The position numbers and the translations under genes are program-made. The notes below the pieces were generated by a model that worked only from the letters and a program-made list of their open reading frames with translations, did not search any database and was not told the DNA's origin. DNA of 13,276 nt from Bacteroidia bacterium (lineage in GTDB: Bacteria; Bacteroidota; Bacteroidia; B-17B0; Aurantibacillaceae), in NCBI GenBank assembly GCA_014379485.1, contig JACMLS010000082.1, forward strand, positions 1 through 13,276. Reading direction: 5' to 3'. Below are positions 8,844 through 13,276 of the stretch, one piece after another. Every line of letters begins with the position of its first letter. Within the stretch, counting starts at the first letter, position 1.

Positions 8844-8855
8844 TGATATAAATCA
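8844..8855. promoter_or_regulatory. FNR/CRP-family-like palindrome upstream of actA
   Basis: The sequence TGAT-ATAA-ATCA is a perfect dyad in its half sites and matches eight of ten defined bases of the FNR-type box TTGAT-N4-ATCAA; only the two outermost bases differ. It lies about 90 nt upstream of the possible -7 element of the act operon. Control of a respiratory operon by an FNR/CRP-family regulator would make sense, but no regulator gene is in the window and the site is a pattern match only. Confidence 0.3.
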
Positions 8856-8893
8856 GGTTGTTAGGCGCGACAAACATGGTGGGAAAATTCAGG

Positions 8894-8930
8894 AACGCGG
8901 ATAACGCGGATTAAACTGATTTGCGCGGAT
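8894..8930. repeat. Cluster of three CGCGGAT direct repeats
   Basis: The heptamer CGCGGAT occurs at 8896-8902, 8905-8911 and 8924-8930. The first two copies are in the 9-mer AACGCGGAT in immediate tandem, and the third follows after TTAAACTGATTTG. Its GC content stands out from the AT-rich surroundings. From memory, closely similar stretches occur between genes in other Bacteroidota genomes, which would make this a dispersed intergenic repeat; that recollection is not something I can check here. Confidence 0.55.
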
Positions 8931-8933
8931 TTT

Positions 8934-8979
8934 GGTTTTCTGAGGGTGAAATTATGGAACAGGAAAGCCTGTCAGAACC
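8934..8979 (-). terminator. Bulged stem-loop just after the porP/sprF-like stop codon
   Basis: On the minus strand GGTTCTGA (8979-8972) can pair with TCAGAAAACC (8943-8934), eight pairs with a two-base bulge. Between them ACAGG-CTTT-CCTGT (8972-8959) can form a small inner hairpin. The structure begins about 4 nt after the TAG stop at 8984-8986. A run of T after the stem is missing, so it is a poor intrinsic terminator and may instead stabilise the mRNA end or belong to the neighbouring repeat element. Confidence 0.25.
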
Positions 8980-8983
8980 AAAT

Positions 8984-9943
8984 CTATTCAGTTATTGGTT
9001 GAGATGGTTTGTTGTCTTTTTGCATAAACTGAATACCGAACATGATCTCGTGCGTGCCGGTTGTGTATTGCCTGAGCGGAGTGATCGTAAAATCGTAAGA
9101 GTACCCGATGGTGAGCCAGTTTTTGTATTTGTAACCAACCATTGCGGTAAGCGCATCGTGTGTACGAAAAGCAAGGGCCAGCCAAACCTGGTCCTGATAA
9201 ATACAACGCACTGCAACATCTACTTTTAAAGGCGCGGGTTTTACATACTTGATCATTGCAGATGGTTCCAGTTCAAAATCTTCGTTCAGTTGAAATCTGT
9301 AACCACCCATTAGATACAAATGCGCTTTCAGTTTACTCTGCACGTTTGTCTGGTAGTCGAAAAATTTAAGTTTTGCTTCGTACAATTGCGGAACTGAAAC
9401 TGAAACAAAAAGTCTTTTGCTGTAGAGATATGCGCCCGCTGCAAAATCAGGAACTATAACACTTTGGTAGGCGTTGCTCATTACAGCATCGCCCGGATCG
9501 TGCAAAGTAATTTTAGAACCATCTACCGCCCATTGTAAAATACCGGCAGAAAGACCCAATGAAAGTTTATACGTTTCATTTAATTTCATGTGGTATGCGT
9601 AAGAACCGCTGAGGCCAATTCTTCTTGTTGGTCCAACAATATCTGTATAAAGTGTGCCGCCTAAACCCATTTTTTTATTTTTCATTGGGCCGTTAAGAGA
9701 CAACACATAAGTTCTTGGCGCGTCTGTAATTCCGCTCCACTGGTAACGGTTGTTGCTCTTACAATCCCACCATTTATTTTTGCCGGCAATTGCGGGGTTA
9801 ATTGCAAAATCGTTGAAAAGATATTGTGTGTATTGCGGAACCTGCTGCGCATTCAGTTCAGCAACAGCAAGCAATCCCAAAAAGAAAACAATAAAGTTTT
9901 TCTTTGAGGAGAGGGCCAATAATGTTTTCAAATAATTTTTCAT
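8984..9943 (-). CDS. PorP/SprF-family type IX secretion outer-membrane protein
   Basis: PorP/SprF-family protein of 319 residues from an ATG at 9943. A signal peptide is clear (hydrophobic 17-28, probable cleavage after LNA at 30-32). The mature start QQVPQYTQYLFNDFAINPAIAG is the diagnostic opening of this family, which continues as alternating strands consistent with an outer-membrane barrel (GLGGTLYTDIVGPTRR, GLSAGILQWAVDGSK, AFRTHDALTAMVGYKYKNW, TIGYSYDF) and ends in a strand-like EIMFGIQF. Family members, for example SprF with SprB in Flavobacterium johnsoniae, are needed to export or anchor a cognate T9SS substrate bearing a type B C-terminal domain. The start lies one nucleotide after the adhesin stop (TAA-A-ATG), so the two are probably co-translated and this protein probably serves that adhesin. 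I do not assign a symbol because the family has many paralogues per genome. Confidence 0.93.
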   Translation of the reverse strand: MKNYLKTLLALSSKKNFIVFFLGLLAVAELNAQQVPQYTQYLFNDFAINPAIAGKNKWWDCKSNNRYQWSGITDAPRTYVLSLNGPMKNKKMGLGGTLYTDIVGPTRRIGLSGSYAYHMKLNETYKLSLGLSAGILQWAVDGSKITLHDPGDAVMSNAYQSVIVPDFAAGAYLYSKRLFVSVSVPQLYEAKLKFFDYQTNVQSKLKAHLYLMGGYRFQLNEDFELEPSAMIKYVKPAPLKVDVAVRCIYQDQVWLALAFRTHDALTAMVGYKYKNWLTIGYSYDFTITPLRQYTTGTHEIMFGIQFMQKDNKPSQPITE

Positions 9944-9944
9944 T

Positions 9945-12900
9945 TTATCTTAATATAGTTATTGGTCCTACAAATGGATCAGGGAAAAAATCGCTGTTCA
10001 GTTTAATTGCATAATAATACGTTCCTACTGGTAATGGTTTGCCTTTGTAATTTCCATCCCACGGAGTTGTGTAACCACGCGAGTAGAATAATCTTTCGCC
10101 CCAACGGTTGTACACCTCAACTTCGCACTCCGGGAATAAAGTAATGTTGTCAATTATCCAGACATCATTTTTACCATCGTTGTTAGGCGTAAATCCGTTA
10201 GGAAAAACAATTTGCGGAAGAACCCGTACGGTAACTGTATCAGAAGATGAACATCCGTTGGAATTTGTTACGGTTAAAGTATAGGTTGTGGTTACCGTTG
10301 GCGATGCTACGGGATTTGCAATGGTAGAATCGTTGAGTGAGCCACCGGGAGTCCAGTCGAATATTGAACCTGCGGGGCCTGAAGGATTGCCACCGATACC
10401 AGCCGAATTTAAAATTAAAATTGTTGTGAAAGGTCCGGCATCTACAACGGGTAATGCAAAAGTATTTACTACAACAGAATCTGTATCTGCACAGGCACCA
10501 TTAGCTGCAATGAAAATATAAATTGTTGGTACACCCACAGGAGGTAAAACTGAAAGTGTTGGTGTGTTTCCTATCACAACTCCATTGGCTGACCATTCGT
10601 AAGTCAATGCTCCTGTAGAAAGGGAACCATCCAATAAAATTGAATCGTTTTCGCAAAGAGATGTATCGTTGTTTACAATTGCGTTTACAACAACTGTTGC
10701 GTTTATTGTGAAGGTGAGCGAATCTGCGCAGGCGTTTGTGTCTGCAACAACAACGGTGTAATTATTTGCAAGAACATTTGTAAGATCTTGTGTTGTTGCA
10801 CCGTTTGTCCATTGATAATTATAACCGGGAGTTCCGCCTGTAACAGTAAGATCAATTGCACCATCGGGAACTGTGCTGCAACTTGCATCTGTAACCACAC
10901 CGCTTAAAACGAGGGTGGGCGGATCGAACAAAGTATCTGATTGTGTACTTGTACATCCGTTTGCATCTGTAACTGTAACAGTATATGCACCTGCCGGAAT
11001 ATTTGCTGAGCTGAATGTGGTACTTGTTGCAGGAGGATTTGGCAACCATGCATAAGTAAATCCTAAAGTACCGCCAACAACTATTGTAGAGAACGATCCG
11101 GTGGAAGTTCCGTTACACAAAGGATCCTGAAGATTTGGAATAGCGAATTGTAAAGCCTGCGGTGCTGTAATTGTGTATGTTGAAGCAGAAACACAGGAAG
11201 ATGCATCTGTTACTGTTACTGAAATTGTAGTATCGCACAAGCCGGTAATTGTATCGTTAGCTGAATTATCGCTCCACAAGATTGTATACGCAGGATTTCC
11301 ACCTGTAATAGTAAGTGCAACACTTCCGTTACAAGAACCGCCGCATAAAACATTTGTAACAACTGCAGTTACTGTTGGAGAATTTATTGAACTGAGTGGG
11401 AAAACAAAGTTCTGCACACAACCATTATTGTCAGAAATATCTACAATATAATTTCCTCCACCCAAAGCAGAAGCGGATGATGTTGAACTTACGTTTGGAT
11501 TCCAGCTGAATGTATATGGAACAGATCCGCCGGAAATTGAAAGGCTGATTGCACCATCAGACAAACCGCAAGTGGGCGCTGAAACCGTTGGAGTAACCAG
11601 CATTTGGTTTGGAGAATTAATATCTATCTGCGAAGTAAAAATACATCCTAAAGCATCTGTGGTTTCCATAAAATAAGGTGAACCTGATGCGCAAAGATTA
11701 GACTGTGTGTTTGTTGTTCCGGCAACACCCAACCATAAGAATGTATAAGGCAATGTTCCGCCAACTGCTGTAACAGTTGCAGTTCCATCGCACAAACCAA
11801 AACAAGTTTCGTCTGTAGCTGCAACGGTTGCTGTTGGACCTGTTGCGCTGCTGATTGGAAAACTTAATGTTTGTGTACAGCCTAAATTATCAGTGATCTG
11901 AACTTGTGCGGGACCTGCACATAAACCTGTTACGTCTGTTGGAGGTGCGGGAATTCCCTGGTTCCATACAACAGATGCGTAAGGTAAATTACCTCCGCTT
12001 GCGTTTAAAACAATTGCTCCGTCGCACTGACCACAAGTTGGAGAAGTAACAACTGGATTTGCTGAAATTAAATTTGCGTTGTTATTTAAGATAGTTGTCT
12101 GAGATCTTGAACATCCGTTTGCATCTGTAACTGCAACCGTATACGATCCGGCACATAAATTTGAGATAGAAGATGCAGTTGTACCGCCGGGCGACCACAA
12201 ATAAGTATAAGGCATTGTTCCACCATTCGGAATTCCGGTAAGCACCCCGTTACAAACTGCAGCACAACTTGGTTGCTGTTGCGAGTTCAAAGAAAGAGAA
12301 AGTGTATCGGGTTCATCAATTGTAAAATTGGTTGTAGCGAGGCATCCGGTAATATTATCAGTAACAATAACAGAATAATTACCGGCGCCTAAAGCAGAAA
12401 CAGAAGTTCCGGCGGCAACGCCTGCTGACCAGGTTGTGGTAAAAGGTCCTGCACTTCCATTGATCGTAACAGTTGCAGTTCCGGTTGCTAATCCGTTACA
12501 GGTTGCTGAGTCAGACGCAACATTTATTAAAGGAGCGTTTGAATTATTTAATGGAATAACCAATTGCTGTGTACATCCGTTTCCATCGGTTACGTTCACA
12601 CTGTAAGATCCGGCTGCAATATTTGTTTGGGTGTTTGCACTTCCTAATAAAGGAGGCAGCCAGCTAATTGTATAACCAGAACCGGAACCACCTGATGGAT
12701 TTATTGTAATACTTCCATTGCTGTTTCCGCAGGTTGGTAAAGTGCTTGTTTCGTTTGCCTGCATTGCAGAGGCAGGATTAATTGTAATGGAGGCGGTAGT
12801 AACGCAATTGTTTGCGTCCTGTACTTGTAATGTATAAGAGGCAGGCGTTTGTGCAGAAATACTTGTGGTGCTTTGTCCGCCAACAATCCACAAATACTGA

Positions 12901-13276
12901 TAAGGTGCAGTGCCGCCTGAAACAATTGATGAGGCTGTACCATCATTTAAACCAAAGCAGGTTTCGTCTGTTGAATCTAATGCAACTGTTGGCCCGTTGG
13001 TGTTACTTACGTTTACATTTACGGGTGTTGTACAATTATTTGCATCGGTAATATTTACCTGGTAAACACCCGCGCACACACTTGAAAGAGAAGAAGTGGT
13101 GGCTGTTGTATTCCACACAAACGTATAAGGACTCAAACCTCCGCTTGGTGCAAGAGCAATTGTTCCATCACAAATACCGCAATTAGGATTTGTAACGGTT
13201 GGGTTTCCGGAAATTAAATTCGGATTATTAATTAAAGTTGTTGTCTGAGATCTCAAACATCCGTTTGCATCCGTTA
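9945..13276 (-). CDS. Giant SprB-repeat surface adhesin with T9SS C-terminal sorting domain (N-terminus beyond window)
   Basis: The frame is open from the right edge (the edge codons read TDANGC, the end of another repeat) to a TAA at 9945-9947, giving about 1109 visible residues; the true start lies outside. Numbering from the TTG at 13254-13256 as residue 1, residues about 14-853 are 11 SprB-type repeats of about 75-80 residues, each with C-x(4-6)-G near its start, a GG-x(2-3)-(P/G)-Y/F core with W, and (T/S/A)D-x(2-4)-C near its end. Residues about 854-934 and 935-1013 are Ig/PKD-like. Residues 1015-1103 are the gliding-motility-associated C-terminal domain (FPNGFTPNNDGKNDVW, VYNRWGERLF, WDGNYKGKPLPVGTYYYAIK), a type B T9SS sorting signal. 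The product is expected on the cell surface or released, acting in adhesion or gliding as SprB does; the ligand is unknown. It is paired with the PorP/SprF-like gene 1 nt downstream. Confidence 0.93.
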   Translation of the reverse strand, partial: TDANGCLRSQTTTLINNPNLISGNPTVTNPNCGICDGTIALAPSGGLSPYTFVWNTTATTSSLSSVCAGVYQVNITDANNCTTPVNVNVSNTNGPTVALDSTDETCFGLNDGTASSIVSGGTAPYQYLWIVGGQSTTSISAQTPASYTLQVQDANNCVTTASITINPASAMQANETSTLPTCGNSNGSITINPSGGSGSGYTISWLPPLLGSANTQTNIAAGSYSVNVTDGNGCTQQLVIPLNNSNAPLINVASDSATCNGLATGTATVTINGSAGPFTTTWSAGVAAGTSVSALGAGNYSVIVTDNITGCLATTNFTIDEPDTLSLSLNSQQQPSCAAVCNGVLTGIPNGGTMPYTYLWSPGGTTASSISNLCAGSYTVAVTDANGCSRSQTTILNNNANLISANPVVTSPTCGQCDGAIVLNASGGNLPYASVVWNQGIPAPPTDVTGLCAGPAQVQITDNLGCTQTLSFPISSATGPTATVAATDETCFGLCDGTATVTAVGGTLPYTFLWLGVAGTTNTQSNLCASGSPYFMETTDALGCIFTSQIDINSPNQMLVTPTVSAPTCGLSDGAISLSISGGSVPYTFSWNPNVSSTSSASALGGGNYIVDISDNNGCVQNFVFPLSSINSPTVTAVVTNVLCGGSCNGSVALTITGGNPAYTILWSDNSANDTITGLCDTTISVTVTDASSCVSASTYTITAPQALQFAIPNLQDPLCNGTSTGSFSTIVVGGTLGFTYAWLPNPPATSTTFSSANIPAGAYTVTVTDANGCTSTQSDTLFDPPTLVLSGVVTDASCSTVPDGAIDLTVTGGTPGYNYQWTNGATTQDLTNVLANNYTVVVADTNACADSLTFTINATVVVNAIVNNDTSLCENDSILLDGSLSTGALTYEWSANGVVIGNTPTLSVLPPVGVPTIYIFIAANGACADTDSVVVNTFALPVVDAGPFTTILILNSAGIGGNPSGPAGSIFDWTPGGSLNDSTIANPVASPTVTTTYTLTVTNSNGCSSSDTVTVRVLPQIVFPNGFTPNNDGKNDVWIIDNITLFPECEVEVYNRWGERLFYSRGYTTPWDGNYKGKPLPVGTYYYAIKLNSDFFPDPFVGPITILR
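9948..10214 (-). other. Type B (gliding-motility-associated) T9SS C-terminal sorting domain
   Basis: These are the last 89 codons of the adhesin. The pattern I(V)FPNGFTPNNDGKND, then a strand-rich VEVYNRWGERLFYSRGY, then WDG-x-Y-KGKPLPVGTYYYAI, is that of the CHU_C/gliding-motility C-terminal family, which directs outer-membrane passage by the type IX system. In the family, secretion of proteins with this domain type depends on a co-encoded PorP/SprF protein, and one is present directly downstream. Confidence 0.92.
10698..13217 (-). repeat. Array of 11 SprB-type protein repeats
   Basis: Eleven diverged units follow one another. With the TTG at 13254-13256 as residue 1, the first conserved Cys of each unit is at residues 26, 100, 176, 253, 331, 408, 484, 563, 638, 714 and 793, so spacing is 74-79 residues. 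Units 1, 5, 6, 7 and 9 have four cysteines and units 2, 3, 4, 8, 10 and 11 have two. The partial unit at the right edge shows that the array goes on outside the window. Confidence 0.9.
10917..13276 (-). repeat. Five-unit higher-order repeat (about 1.15 kb period) within the adhesin
   Basis: Units 1-5 and 6-10 correspond in order. Offsets between matching first cysteines are 382, 384, 387, 385 and 383 residues. Shared features are NPxVTxPxCGxCDG (units 1 and 6), TDETCFGLxDGTA (2 and 7) and PTCGxSxG (3 and 8). At DNA level 12094-12130 and 13240-13276 are 33 of 37 identical, exactly 1146 nt apart. The right-edge sequence is the counterpart of the end of unit 5, so at least one more copy probably lies upstream. 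Confidence 0.8.

Larger units (their letters stand above)
8654..8983. other. Intergenic region between porP/sprF-like gene and actA
   Basis: This stretch of about 330 nt separates two genes on the same strand. I see no credible coding frame in it. It is AT-rich except for the CGCGGAT repeat cluster, and it carries, from right to left, a bulged stem-loop, the CGCGGAT repeats, an FNR/CRP-like palindrome, an A-rich tract around 8780-8815, a possible -7 promoter element and an 8-nt direct repeat (ATGACAAA at 8712-8719 and 8723-8730, 11 nt apart, one helical turn). The act operon promoter must lie here unless actA is read through from the adhesin pair. Confidence 0.7.

Noticed and set aside
8921..9229. 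Plus-strand open frame of 102 codons crossing from the intergenic region into the porP/sprF-like gene
   Set aside because: Most of it is antisense to a well supported gene and the rest covers the CGCGGAT repeat and stem-loop; there is no signal peptide, domain or conserved motif.
9945..13256. A TTG at 13254-13256 as the start of the adhesin
   Set aside because: The frame continues upstream to the window edge as TDANGC, the end of another repeat, so the gene simply starts outside the window.
10917..13276. Regularly spaced similar DNA as a CRISPR array
   Set aside because: The repeats are diverged, coding, about 225-240 nt long and translate into one continuous SprB-repeat protein; no cas genes are present.

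Overview
The window comes from a member of the Bacteroidota. Three things point there: a complete-looking alternative complex III (ACIII, Act) gene order, a giant surface protein with SprB-type repeats and a gliding-motility-associated C-terminal sorting domain (a type IX secretion, T9SS, substrate), and a PorP/SprF-family outer-membrane partner. The DNA is moderately AT-rich, has no obvious Shine-Dalgarno sequences, and has AT-rich start regions, as is usual in the phylum. I cannot assign an order or genus. All genes I can support lie on the minus strand, so transcription runs from the right edge to the left edge.

Right third (13276 down to 8984): the C-terminal ~1100 residues of a very large secreted protein, whose N-terminus lies beyond the right edge, followed after a single nucleotide by a PorP/SprF-like gene. 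The visible part of the large protein holds 11 SprB-type repeats, two Ig/PKD-like domains and the sorting domain. The repeats are arranged in a five-unit higher-order period of about 382-387 residues. Their cysteines vary in an all-or-none way that suggests a second, optional disulfide.

Gap 8983 to about 8600: an AT-rich intergenic region with a stem-loop just after the porP/sprF stop, a cluster of three CGCGGAT direct repeats, an FNR/CRP-like palindrome and a possible Bacteroidota-type -7 promoter element.

Left two thirds (about 8600 down to 1): actA, actB, actC, actD, actE and actF with gaps of 23-44 nt, evidently one operon. actF runs off the left edge and has 350 visible codons. Together they encode the membrane quinol:electron-acceptor oxidoreductase that replaces the bc1 complex. 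ActC and ActF are NrfD-like quinone-site membrane subunits, ActB is the iron-sulfur protein with a molybdopterin-oxidoreductase-like domain, ActA and ActE carry c-type hemes, and ActD is a small membrane subunit. Electrons would pass from menaquinol through the ActB iron-sulfur clusters to the hemes of ActA/ActE and then to a terminal oxidase, whose genes often follow actF in this phylum but are not in the window. No wholly new system is visible. The most unusual material is inside the repeat adhesin and in the intergenic region.
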